The notes under the pieces: model-generated
The model's input: only the letters and a program-made list of their open reading frames with translations
Database searches by the model: none
Told to the model about the DNA's origin: nothing
Made by a program: the position numbers and the translations under genes
Origin: UBA4292 sp002395865
GTDB taxonomy: Bacteria; Bacillota; Clostridia; Lachnospirales; Lachnospiraceae
Direction of reading: 5' to 3'
DNA length: 64,000 bases
Assembly (NCBI GenBank): GCA_946533395.1
Contig: CAMNBU010000006.1
Coordinates: forward strand, 1 to 64,000
Shown: piece after piece, positions 23,244 through 31,842 of the stretch
Layout: each line of letters opens with the position of its first letter
How positions within the stretch are numbered: position 1 is the stretch's first letter

Positions 23244-25709
23244 TCACTGGTTGATCGGCGGTGTCCAGTACTCGTTGTTGTAGAGGTCGGTCAGAAGATA
23301 CGTGATCTTCGTGCCGCCGCCGACATCGGTATTGCTTATGAGCAGTCCTTCCTTGTACGAGAGCGGCTCGCCGAGAGTATAGCTGCTCTCATACGTGCCG
23401 TCGTAGCCGTAGTAGTCGCAGAGGAATACGATCTTCGCGCCCTCCTCGATCTGCGTGCAGGCCTTCGCCACGGTGTCGGTCTCGCCGTCCACATAGTCAT
23501 ATCTCGCTCCCGCGATATATCCGTCGGGATTGGCCGTGTCGAATACTATTATCAGGTTGCATCTGACTCCGTCCACCAGCGCGGGAACGCGGCCGGTAAC
23601 GGTCACATCGGAGCCGTTCTTTGTCGTCATCTCGTAGTAGTATGCCACGGGCTGACCGTCGATGGAGAGCCATGTGTTGTCCGTGTCTCCGACGAGTCTT
23701 CCGTTCTCGAACTCATAAAGATTATCCAGTCCGAGATCGATATACCCCTCGCCGTCGTCATAGAACATATTGACCTGAAGGTCCTTTATAAGCGCCCACT
23801 GATCGTCCGCAAGCTCAAGCAGGTGCCTTCCCTTCTCGTCGGTCGTCCATACCAGCTTCGAGGTATCGAACTGATTGGCAGCGATGTACTGCGACAGGTC
23901 GTCCACATTTATATCATCCATGTAGCCCGCTGTGCTTCTGTCCAGGCCCGGCACGCTTCTGCCGCCGGTCAGGAAGGAGTTTATCAGGCTGCCCAGTATG
24001 TCTGCGCCGGAGATACCGCCGCTCTGCGAGTTGCCCGAGAGCGACTCCACGGGACTGTGTGTACCGCCCGCAGCCACCTGTCCGCCGGTCTCCACGCCCG
24101 CGAAGGCCTTTATGCAGCGGCCGTAGTCAGGCGTCATACCGATATCCGGGTAGGTCGACACCACCGAATCCACCCGGTTCGTCTTCTTGTAAGGGAAATA
24201 GATGGATATGCCGTAGGCATTCGTCATGTTGTCGGAGGTGCGGTTGTATTTTACCGCATAGAGCAGTGTGCTTATGAGCTTGTCGGCCTCGTCGGTCCCG
24301 ACCTTCGACGCGAAGTTCACGAGGTCGATCTGGTCGATCCCTGATGAAGCCGCAAATTCTCTCGTGAGCGCTCTCGCGTCAGAGACCTTTCCGAAATCAC
24401 TGCCCTTTATCATCTCGGCAGTATCCTCCGAAAATGCCATGAGCGTCGGGGGAACCGTCTGCGAAAGCTCGGCCAGATCCACTATCGAGAGCGTGGTCTG
24501 CTGTCCGCGGCATCTCCTCGCACACTCCTCCACGAAGCTGTCGATGATATTCTTACCGATCTCGACCGTGGGCTGCGAGGTGTTCTTTGAGAGCTCGGTG
24601 AGCCAGTCGGTGTAGTACCAGCCGATACCGGGCTCGGTCTCCTCAGAAGCGATCAGATAATCCGCGTAGTTAGAGCAGACCAGAGCGGTCTCGAGCGTAG
24701 CCATCAGGCACGCGTCAAATCCGATGAAATCGAACTTGGTACCCGCGTTCTTAAGCGCCTTGTTTATGTTCGTAAGGTTCATGGAACCGCTTCTCGCGAA
24801 CTTCTCATCGTAGCCGTAGCCGGATACCGAGCCGCCGCCATGGTCCCAGAAGATGAGCATGTTTCTGTTTGCGGGATAATTCTTCGTGCAGTATTTTATA
24901 AATGATGTCAGGGTCGCGGGGTCGGTCATGGCCTTCGCGCCGTCATCTTCCACGAGCCTCTTCAGCTTGCCGCCCGAGATGAGATATATCTGGTTCACGG
25001 AGCTGCTTATACCGCTCGTCTTCCACTGCCTGCAGCCGCCGGTGTAGAGCACGATCTTTATATTGTCGGACAGTGTTGCGTTGCACATCTCCGCGATGTC
25101 ATTTGACGCCATTCCGCTCTTCGACTCGAGGTCGGTACCGCAGGTGTAGACCATTATGGTAATGGTATCCTTGCCTGAACCCTTGATGGTGGTGTACCTT
25201 TCGCGCGCGCCGTCTGCCACAGAAGTGTTGAGATTGCCCGTGTTCTTAAGTCCGCTGTCCCATGCGGATGCCGCAGACTGTGCGCTGCCGCCGGTAAATC
25301 CGAGAAGGCTCGCGATACCGCCGCCCTGCGGGCTCTGCTGGTTCTGCTGATTCTGCTGTGCGCTGCCGGGGTCGTCCACCAGCCCGCCCAGATCCGCGTT
25401 GTTCATAATATAGACAAGTACAACGATGATGAGCACGACCACGATAAGGGCAAGCACCATCTTGGCCGGTGTGAGCTTGATCGGAGCCCCACCGCCGAAG
25501 CCTCCGCCGAAACCCGCTCCCGAGGGTCTTCCGCCTCCGGAATGTCCTCTGCCGCCGCCCGAGGGAGCCGACGGACCCCTGCCCGCGCCGCTGTCCTGTC
25601 TGCTTTCGTAGCCGTCCGCGCGGCCCACGGGACCGCCGGTATTTACCTTTTCACCCTTGTGAACGCCCTTGCCGTTCGAGGTAACGTTTTTCTTACGTCC
25701 GTCTTCCAT
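23244..25709 (-). CDS. Membrane-anchored clostripain-like cysteine peptidase (C11)
   Basis: Predicted Arg-type endopeptidase of 821 residues. The cytoplasmic N-terminus (to about 80) is rich in Gly, Arg and Ser. A membrane span follows (about 84-102), then a Gln/Asn-rich linker. The C11 domain starts near 181 (KDTITIMVYTCGTDLES). Catalytic His290 is in FWDHGGGSVSGYGYDE and catalytic Cys334 in GFDACLMATLE, at normal spacing. After about residue 560 there is a beta-rich region of unknown role. There is no cleavable signal; the span acts as anchor, placing the peptidase outside. Confidence 0.92.
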   Translation of the reverse strand: MEDGRKKNVTSNGKGVHKGEKVNTGGPVGRADGYESRQDSGAGRGPSAPSGGGRGHSGGGRPSGAGFGGGFGGGAPIKLTPAKMVLALIVVVLIIVVLVYIMNNADLGGLVDDPGSAQQNQQNQQSPQGGGIASLLGFTGGSAQSAASAWDSGLKNTGNLNTSVADGARERYTTIKGSGKDTITIMVYTCGTDLESKSGMASNDIAEMCNATLSDNIKIVLYTGGCRQWKTSGISSSVNQIYLISGGKLKRLVEDDGAKAMTDPATLTSFIKYCTKNYPANRNMLIFWDHGGGSVSGYGYDEKFARSGSMNLTNINKALKNAGTKFDFIGFDACLMATLETALVCSNYADYLIASEETEPGIGWYYTDWLTELSKNTSQPTVEIGKNIIDSFVEECARRCRGQQTTLSIVDLAELSQTVPPTLMAFSEDTAEMIKGSDFGKVSDARALTREFAASSGIDQIDLVNFASKVGTDEADKLISTLLYAVKYNRTSDNMTNAYGISIYFPYKKTNRVDSVVSTYPDIGMTPDYGRCIKAFAGVETGGQVAAGGTHSPVESLSGNSQSGGISGADILGSLINSFLTGGRSVPGLDRSTAGYMDDINVDDLSQYIAANQFDTSKLVWTTDEKGRHLLELADDQWALIKDLQVNMFYDDGEGYIDLGLDNLYEFENGRLVGDTDNTWLSIDGQPVAYYYEMTTKNGSDVTVTGRVPALVDGVRCNLIIVFDTANPDGYIAGARYDYVDGETDTVAKACTQIEEGAKIVFLCDYYGYDGTYESSYTLGEPLSYKEGLLISNTDVGGGTKITYLLTDLYNNEYWTPPINQ

Positions 25710-25725
25710 TTTCCGAAAAACCTCC

Positions 25726-28700
25726 TTATTCTGGATTCTTTCCCCGGGAGGGAATTATCCTCACACTCTCCATATCGAAATCGCAGCCCGGCAGGAAGAA
25801 TATCTTCAGCGTGAGACTGCCCGTAAGCTCAGGGAGATCCTGCCTGAGTGTGATAAAGTCATCACTTCTTTCAAATTCCATCACCGTCTCGTACACGGTT
25901 CCCTCGTCCGAAGCGAAGGCCACATGCACGCTGTCGAGATCGTGCCGCGTCCTTCCGGTGAGCTCTATCGCAGCCGCTCCGTGCACCAGGTCGATGCCCG
26001 TAAAGTCCATGAACACATTGTTGCCTATGCCGAGCACCCTGCCGCCATCAATGCGGAAGCTGTCGCCGTGTATCAGGTCGCAATCCGCTGCCGCGAGCGT
26101 CTCGTAGGCCTTCGGGCGCGGCGTGAACACGAAGCCGCCGAAGTCGATGCGCAGATCGGTCCTGTCGAACTCGAAATAGATATCCTGCACGCCTTTTACC
26201 GTCTTAGCAAGCGTGTAGCTGTTGTCCTTATAGGTCTGCCACTCAAAATCCGCCTGATAAGTGAACGAGCCGAGGCATACAGCGCCCTCGCTGCCCGGCT
26301 TTCCTGTGTACAGCCTGAAGCCAAAGGGATCGTTCTTGAACCAGTTTATTATCCGCACCGTAAATGCGTCGCTTCCGTATCTGCCGAAATCGGTCTTTAA
26401 AAAGCCGACGATGTTATTGTCCGCGGTAATGCTCACGCCTCCGCCCCTCACCTCGTCCATCTGCTTTTGGCTGTCGGAATAGAGCGAACCATACACGAAC
26501 TCATACGGGTCGGTGCTCAGCCGTCCGAAGCCCTGCGCGCTGTACTCGTACTCGCTTATAACCTCCGCCTGCGGCTTGCCGTTATCCGCCGTGACGCGAA
26601 GCCTGAAGGAGCCGTCTCCGATCGCCCTGACTGTAAGTCTGCCGGGTTCACGCTCCTCCACCGCCGCGATATTTGTCGCGATGCCGCTTTCGGTAACGAT
26701 GGAGCACTTTACGTTTCTATGGCTTGCATCAGCGGGGCGCAGACTGTACTCCACCTCTGATACCGCCCGGTCAGGTGTGAGCAGTGAACCGGTATTTCTC
26801 CTAAGCTCTATCTTCCTTACGGGTATCTCCGCCTGCTCCTCGCACAGCCCGCCTCCCGCCGTCTGCACATCCTCCGAATAAGCCGCGCCGTGTCTTGGCG
26901 AGGCCTTTTTCACGGGTATTACAAGCTCTGCCGCCCTGCACCCGCAGGACACAGCGCTCACCCGGAGCTCTCCCTCCCCGTCGGAGGCCACATACGCCAC
27001 GGCCTTTCCCGAGAAAAGCTTTCTGCAGCCGCATTTATACGGGTCGTAGTCCGTACTGTCGCCGTTGTCAAAGCCCAGAAGCCTTCCTCCGTCCACTCTT
27101 ATCCTTACCCTGTCCCTCGCGTTATCCACCGGATATCCGTCTTCATCCACGGCGGATACCTCTATCGCGGCTATATCCTCTCCGTCGCCGTATATAAACT
27201 CCCTGTCGCATGAGAGCTTCAGCGCGGATGTATCACCGAAGGACCGGCGCACGTCCTCATACACATTTCCCGAAGCATCCCTTCCCACGATCCGTATCTC
27301 ACCCGCGGAATACGGCACCTGCCAGGCGGCTGTGTATTCCACAGGTCTTTGCCTGCCGGCGGATATGCCGTTTACGAAGAGCTCGACCTCCGGCAGATTC
27401 GTGTACGCAACCACATCCACCGACTGGCCCTCGTTGTGATCCCAGTACGGGAAGAGATGCAGCACGGGCTCATCCGTCCACGCCGCCTTATACAGATAAA
27501 AGCTGTCCTTTTTCAGTCCCGCCGTGTCTATGTTTCCGTAGTAGGCGTTCTTCGTCGAGTACGGCGAGGGCTCGCCTATGTAATCCCCGCCGGGCCATAT
27601 GAACATACCCGCACAATAAGGCGTGTCGCGGTCCGCGGCTATGACCTTCTGAGCCGTCTCTGCCGAAATGCCCGCCCGGCAGTTGCCGAGTGATGAGCAC
27701 TGCAGGTCCTCGTGCGTCAGAAAAGCCGCGCTCCTCGGGAAATGGTACACTCCCCTGCTCTTTACGCCGGACGTCGTCTCGCTGCCGTATATCCTCCATT
27801 CGGGGTGCTGCTCGTGATGCTTCGCGTAGAGGTTCTCGCCGTAATTATAGCCCGCCAGATCGACATGTTTCGCGGACGTTTGCGCGCCCTCCCACGGCAT
27901 GTAGTTCGAGCCGATGGTGGTGTATGCGTTCCCCAGCGGATCGTATCTTCTCACTGCCTCGTGAAGCAGTCCGGCAACCTCGGCGCCGCGGGGCGAGGCG
28001 TGGGTATCGTATATCTCATTGCCGACCGACCACATGATAAGGCTCGGATGGTTTCTGTCGCGCTCCACCCAGCTCCTTACATCACTTTCGTACCAGTCGT
28101 CGAAAAATCTTGCGTAATCATATTCGGTCTTCGGCCTCTCCCACATATCGAAGGCCTCCGAATCAACCAGTATCCCCAGCTCGTCGCACAACTCCATGAA
28201 GGCGGCCGCAGGCATATTATGGCTGGTGCGCACGGCATTTACACCCATCTCCTTCATAAGGAGCAGCCTGCGCCTCTCGGCACTTTTGTTAAAAGCCGCG
28301 CCGAGGCAGCCCTGATCGTGGTGAAGGCACACGCCGTGCAGCTTCACATGGCGTCCGTTTAAGAAGAAGCCGCCGTCCGGCGTGAACTCTGCCGCGCGAA
28401 GCCCCACCTTCATGCGCTGCACATCGATCTCTTCCGCGCCGTTAAACAGAGCCGCCTCCAGCTCAAGCAGGTTCGGGGCGTCGATGTCCCATATCTCCTC
28501 CGGCCTCACATCTGCGATCACAAATTCCTCCGCCACATGCTCCGCGGCCCTCATGTCCTTAAGATACAAAAAGCGCCTGCCCGAGCGCAGCATAAAGCGC
28601 ACGCTCATACCCTTCTCGCAGACCATATCCGCGCTCACATGGCACTTAAATCCGCCCCCGACGGGCTCTGTGTGAAAATACACACCGTTCGTGAGAATGT

Positions 28701-29121
28701 GCGCCTTCGGTGTATTTATCAGCCACACATCGCGGAATATGCCGGCACCCGAATACCATCTGCTGTTCGGACTCCTGTGGCGCACCTTCACCTCGACTGT
28801 ATTTACGCCGTCATGCACTCTGCCCGTCAGATCCGCCTCAAAAGACGAGTAGCCGTATTTATTGTCGCACACCGCCTCACCGTTTATATACACGGTGCAG
28901 TCCATGTACACGCCCTCGAAATACAGCCGCACACTCCTGCCTGACACCTCACCGAAATCATACTCCTTCCGGTAATGCCCGAAACCCGTCTCATATAGAT
29001 CATTCGTCTGATATATCAGCCAGTCGTGGGGAATATCCACAGGTTTATATTTCACAGGCTTAGCACTCTCATCGGCCTCAGTCAGACCGAAGCTCCAACC
29101 GTCATTAAAAAGTACTCTCAT
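25726..29121 (-). CDS. Glycoside hydrolase family 2 (beta-galactosidase-like)
   Basis: Large glycosidase of 1131 residues. The N-terminal sugar-binding jelly roll (IPHDWLIY, GVYMDCTVYING) is followed by an Ig-like domain and a TIM barrel with NAVRTSHNMP, the acid/base Glu in LIMWSVGNEIYDTH and the likely nucleophile Glu in IYGSETTSG. After the barrel come further beta domains, including DUF4982-like and carbohydrate-binding-like parts (the FDRTDLRIDFGGF region). There is no signal peptide, so it is probably cytoplasmic and acts on imported oligosaccharides. The start at 29121 has GGAGG 5-6 bases upstream. Beta-galactosidase is the default guess; the substrate is uncertain. It is followed within 16 bases by the peptidase gene. 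Confidence 0.9.
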   Translation of the reverse strand: MRVLFNDGWSFGLTEADESAKPVKYKPVDIPHDWLIYQTNDLYETGFGHYRKEYDFGEVSGRSVRLYFEGVYMDCTVYINGEAVCDNKYGYSSFEADLTGRVHDGVNTVEVKVRHRSPNSRWYSGAGIFRDVWLINTPKAHILTNGVYFHTEPVGGGFKCHVSADMVCEKGMSVRFMLRSGRRFLYLKDMRAAEHVAEEFVIADVRPEEIWDIDAPNLLELEAALFNGAEEIDVQRMKVGLRAAEFTPDGGFFLNGRHVKLHGVCLHHDQGCLGAAFNKSAERRRLLLMKEMGVNAVRTSHNMPAAAFMELCDELGILVDSEAFDMWERPKTEYDYARFFDDWYESDVRSWVERDRNHPSLIMWSVGNEIYDTHASPRGAEVAGLLHEAVRRYDPLGNAYTTIGSNYMPWEGAQTSAKHVDLAGYNYGENLYAKHHEQHPEWRIYGSETTSGVKSRGVYHFPRSAAFLTHEDLQCSSLGNCRAGISAETAQKVIAADRDTPYCAGMFIWPGGDYIGEPSPYSTKNAYYGNIDTAGLKKDSFYLYKAAWTDEPVLHLFPYWDHNEGQSVDVVAYTNLPEVELFVNGISAGRQRPVEYTAAWQVPYSAGEIRIVGRDASGNVYEDVRRSFGDTSALKLSCDREFIYGDGEDIAAIEVSAVDEDGYPVDNARDRVRIRVDGGRLLGFDNGDSTDYDPYKCGCRKLFSGKAVAYVASDGEGELRVSAVSCGCRAAELVIPVKKASPRHGAAYSEDVQTAGGGLCEEQAEIPVRKIELRRNTGSLLTPDRAVSEVEYSLRPADASHRNVKCSIVTESGIATNIAAVEEREPGRLTVRAIGDGSFRLRVTADNGKPQAEVISEYEYSAQGFGRLSTDPYEFVYGSLYSDSQKQMDEVRGGGVSITADNNIVGFLKTDFGRYGSDAFTVRIINWFKNDPFGFRLYTGKPGSEGAVCLGSFTYQADFEWQTYKDNSYTLAKTVKGVQDIYFEFDRTDLRIDFGGFVFTPRPKAYETLAAADCDLIHGDSFRIDGGRVLGIGNNVFMDFTGIDLVHGAAAIELTGRTRHDLDSVHVAFASDEGTVYETVMEFERSDDFITLRQDLPELTGSLTLKIFFLPGCDFDMESVRIIPSRGKNPE

Positions 29122-29269
29122 ACAATCCTCCGGTGTGCACCTTTCACGATCTCTCTGGATATACTTATACACCGCGCGGACCGTTCCTGTCAATGAAGGA
29201 GTGAAGAGTTTCGCTGATTATCCATTGATTTGGGAATGATCCTCTGCGGTCGGCAATATAAAACACTGA

Positions 29270-29291
29270 CCCCGCGGCGATCGCCGCGGGG
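29270..29291 (-). terminator. Terminator after the acidic coiled-coil gene
   Basis: A 22-bp perfect palindrome, CCCCGCGGCGA/TCGCCGCGGGG, with no built-in loop, 22 bases after the stop codon. On the minus strand it runs into TCAGTGTTTTATATT. Confidence 0.75.
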
Positions 29292-29313
29292 CTCTGTATC
29301 ATATAGCAAAAGG

Positions 29314-30225
29314 CTATTCCGTCTTCTCTTCCTTCTCGCCGTTATCCTTTTCGTCCTCCGGCTCGTCGTCTAAATCGTCATCATCATAATCATCGGGATC
29401 ATCATCGTCATAGTTATCCAGATCGCTGTCATCAAGATCGTCAAATCCGAGGTCATCTTCCTGCTTCGGCTCCGCATTGGCAGCTGCCACAGCGGCTGCG
29501 GCCGCCTGCTCCGCGGCCTTAAGCGATGCCTCGAGCATGAGCTCCTCCGTAGTGCGCCCGTCGTCAAACGCCGACGCGTCGCCCTTATTGATCAGCTCGT
29601 ACATCTTCTCGCCGATTACACTCTCGGTCTCATTGACCTCGCCGTTCTTCACCATCTGGGAAAGTATCAGATCGATCTTCTGCTTGTCGATATAGCGGAG
29701 CTCCGAATGGTTGTCCACGATGTCCTTATGCGTATACGGTCTGAACGCGCGGCGCAAAACATTCTCAAGAGTCATCTTCAGGTACTGTCCGGAGTATCTG
29801 GCGCGAAGCTCCTTCTCGGTCTGCTGCTCTCTGAGCGACTTTATCTCGTCGGTGATCTGCTGCATGACGGACTTGTACTCGTCCTGAAGGTCGAAGGCCT
29901 CGTACATCAGCTTCTCCTGATTGCCGCGGCGCTCCTTCAGCTCCTTCTTCATCTCGCTCTTTTCCTTGAAGGACAGCTTGATCTCCTTCGATGCAGCCTT
30001 CTCGAGCATGGTCGAAAGACGCACTATCTCCGCGTTATTCTGAGTGACCGCCTCATTGCTCTCCTTGACCTGCCTTCCGCACTCCCTGTCAACGAGAAGC
30101 CTCCTCTGCTTGAGGTCGTCGATCATGGCCTCATATTCATCATGAACGGCTTTCGCCTTCGCGCGCGCCGCCTCCCTGATCTCCTCTATCCTCTTCTCTT
30201 CCCTGCTGAGAACTTTCTCTTCCAT
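29314..30225 (-). CDS. Coiled-coil protein with highly acidic tail
   Basis: A 303-residue cytoplasmic protein without a family I recognise. Residues 1-155 are a charged helix with heptad character. Residues about 155-220 look globular (MTLENVLRRAFRPYTHKDIV, QKIDLILSQMVKNGEVNE) and could be a small winged-helix-like unit. An Ala-rich helix follows, and the last 55 residues are almost all Asp and Glu with some Lys. Acidic tails of this kind occur in chaperone-like and nucleic-acid-mimicking proteins, but nothing more can be claimed. It is a single gene between terminators. Confidence 0.7.
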   Translation of the reverse strand: MEEKVLSREEKRIEEIREAARAKAKAVHDEYEAMIDDLKQRRLLVDRECGRQVKESNEAVTQNNAEIVRLSTMLEKAASKEIKLSFKEKSEMKKELKERRGNQEKLMYEAFDLQDEYKSVMQQITDEIKSLREQQTEKELRARYSGQYLKMTLENVLRRAFRPYTHKDIVDNHSELRYIDKQKIDLILSQMVKNGEVNETESVIGEKMYELINKGDASAFDDGRTTEELMLEASLKAAEQAAAAAVAAANAEPKQEDDLGFDDLDDSDLDNYDDDDPDDYDDDDLDDEPEDEKDNGEKEEKTE

Positions 30226-30347
30226 CGAATACCTCCGAATGCCGTTCGGTGTCCATTTGGTGGTATTATAGCACAGGAACTTAAAAAAATATAGTTAATT
30301 TTTTTAGAAAAATTACATTTGATGACAGCTGGAGCGAAAACGTTTAA

Positions 30348-31643
30348 TTAATCCTTTAGACAGCAGAGCGGAACGACATATACACCGTTTTCCATGCGAT
30401 ATGCCACCTTGTTTTTTGTGACGACCATCAGAAATGCGGGTCTTCCCGTCTTTTCATAATCGATATCCTCTGCGATCTTCAGAAGTCCTTCGGCAGCCTT
30501 TTTGATATCGTCTTCTCCGCCGAGCTTGACCTCTATAAGCGCCCATGACCCGTCTGCAAATTGCAGGACAGCGTCCGCTTCCCTCTTTTTCGAATCGCGA
30601 TACTTGTAAACGCGCGCCCCTATCGCATCCGCATACACACGCAGGTCATGTATTACCAGCGACTCAAACAGAAATCCAAATGTCGTTATGTCCTTAAATA
30701 TACCTTCCGGTGTGATACCCAGTGCAGCTGCACCGATCGACGGATCCGTAAAATGCCTTGTCTCCTTTGTCCTGATAGCAGTCCGGCTTCTGAGGTTCGG
30801 ATTCCACGCGGGAAGCTCCTCTATAACGTATAGATTTCGCAGTGCGTTGATATATTTTGTAAATACATCCTTATCGAATGTATCATCTCCTCCGGCGCAG
30901 TCCTCCAGAAGAGTTGTATCGGTCGCTGCTATAGAAACATTTCTGGCATAGGAACGCATCAGCTTCCGGGCTTTCTGTTCATCCCTCCTGAGCGGGACAT
31001 CCTTCAACGAAAAAATATCGTCTGTCACGACGACCTCATAATAATCCCTCGCCTGCGCCAGAGCGATATCTCTCTCCTTGCCTATCGCTACCGGCCAACC
31101 TCCCCGGCAGATATAGTAAGCATAGTCATTTATGTCTTTTTTCGACATCGCCGGTGAAAATCTACCGTTTTTCAGATCAAGCAGCGATACGGACCCGTCG
31201 CTGTCACCCGTCTCATAGAGGGACATGGTGCGCATCATCTTGCGGATTATGCGACCATTACCGGTATGTCTGCCGCATTCATCCTCGATCTCGCTCCGAC
31301 TCTTGTCCGTAACGCTTCCCGTCAGAATATACTGTCCGAACTCCCCCGTTTTATCGACCTCATACTTCACCTGATCCCATATAAAAGCAACATGCTGCCA
31401 TTCATCGACCAGTATCGGCTTGGGACCGTAATTGAGGAAATGTGACGGTGCTATCTTCGCCAGCTCTATAAATTCATTTCTCGACTCCATCGGCATAAGA
31501 TCGATAACAGTTTTTGCATATCTCTTCGCCGTCGTAGACTTTCCGCACCACTTGGGTCCTACGATGACCAGCGCCCCTTTGCTCCTCATAGTGAATTCTA
31601 CTATTTTATCAAATATCCTTCCGATATATGCGTTTCTATTCAT
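30348..31643 (-). CDS. AAA_14/DUF4143 ATPase
   Basis: Predicted ATPase of 431 residues from a family widespread in anaerobes, of unclear function and often linked to toxin-antitoxin-like or mobile loci. The N-terminal AAA_14 domain has Walker A GPKWCGKST at 29-37 and Walker B ILVDEWQ. The C-terminal DUF4143 part ends with a PD-(D/E)XK-like stretch (ADAVLQFADGSWALIEVKLGG). I placed the start at 31643, where AGGAGG lies 11 bases upstream. The ATG at 31712 overlaps the -10 box (TATAATG) and cannot be in the transcript. Five tandem 23-bp repeats lie upstream. Confidence 0.85.
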   Translation of the reverse strand: MNRNAYIGRIFDKIVEFTMRSKGALVIVGPKWCGKSTTAKRYAKTVIDLMPMESRNEFIELAKIAPSHFLNYGPKPILVDEWQHVAFIWDQVKYEVDKTGEFGQYILTGSVTDKSRSEIEDECGRHTGNGRIIRKMMRTMSLYETGDSDGSVSLLDLKNGRFSPAMSKKDINDYAYYICRGGWPVAIGKERDIALAQARDYYEVVVTDDIFSLKDVPLRRDEQKARKLMRSYARNVSIAATDTTLLEDCAGGDDTFDKDVFTKYINALRNLYVIEELPAWNPNLRSRTAIRTKETRHFTDPSIGAAALGITPEGIFKDITTFGFLFESLVIHDLRVYADAIGARVYKYRDSKKREADAVLQFADGSWALIEVKLGGEDDIKKAAEGLLKIAEDIDYEKTGRPAFLMVVTKNKVAYRMENGVYVVPLCCLKD

Positions 31644-31710
31644 CCTCCTCTTTTCCTCCTGCGCCGCATCAAAACACATTTCATCCTTTTTAACCCGATC
31701 TTCTTTTGGC

Positions 31711-31739
31711 ATTATAGCTCAAATCGGAAGAAAAATCAA
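31711..31739 (-). promoter_or_regulatory. Promoter of the AAA_14/DUF4143 gene
   Basis: Minus-strand TTGATT (31734-31739), 17-base spacer, TATAAT (31711-31716). The -35 lies inside the first of five 23-bp repeats, so a repeat-binding protein would compete with polymerase. Confidence 0.75.
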
Positions 31740-31837
31740 TTTTAAATCGGAAGAAAAACAGGTTTTTAATCGGAGAAATGTGAGCTTTTTGATCGGAAGA
31801 ATGTGAGGTTTTTGATCGGAAGAATGTGAGGATGCGG
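31723..31837. repeat. Five tandem 23-bp repeats upstream of the ATPase gene
   Basis: Units start exactly every 23 bases at 31723, 31746, 31769, 31792 and 31815. Each begins ATCGGAAGAA (unit 3: ATCGGAGAAA). Units 3-5 continue with TGTGAG and units 2-4 end in a T-rich stretch. The array starts within the promoter and ends 5 bases before the hsdR stop codon. The two-turn periodicity is typical of iteron-like protein-binding arrays; there are no spacers as in CRISPR. Confidence 0.85.
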
Positions 31838-31842
31838 CTTTC

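Noticed and set aside
23115..24344. Plus-strand open frame of about 409 codons
   Set aside because: It lies antisense inside the clostripain-like gene, whose motifs and length are clear; a long antisense frame is expected in GC-rich coding DNA.
31644..31712. Longer start of the AAA_14/DUF4143 gene at 31712
   Set aside because: That ATG overlaps the -10 box TATAAT, so it cannot be in the message; AGGAGG supports 31643.
31723..31837. CRISPR array
   Set aside because: The 23-bp units are contiguous with no unique spacers, and no cas genes are present in the window.
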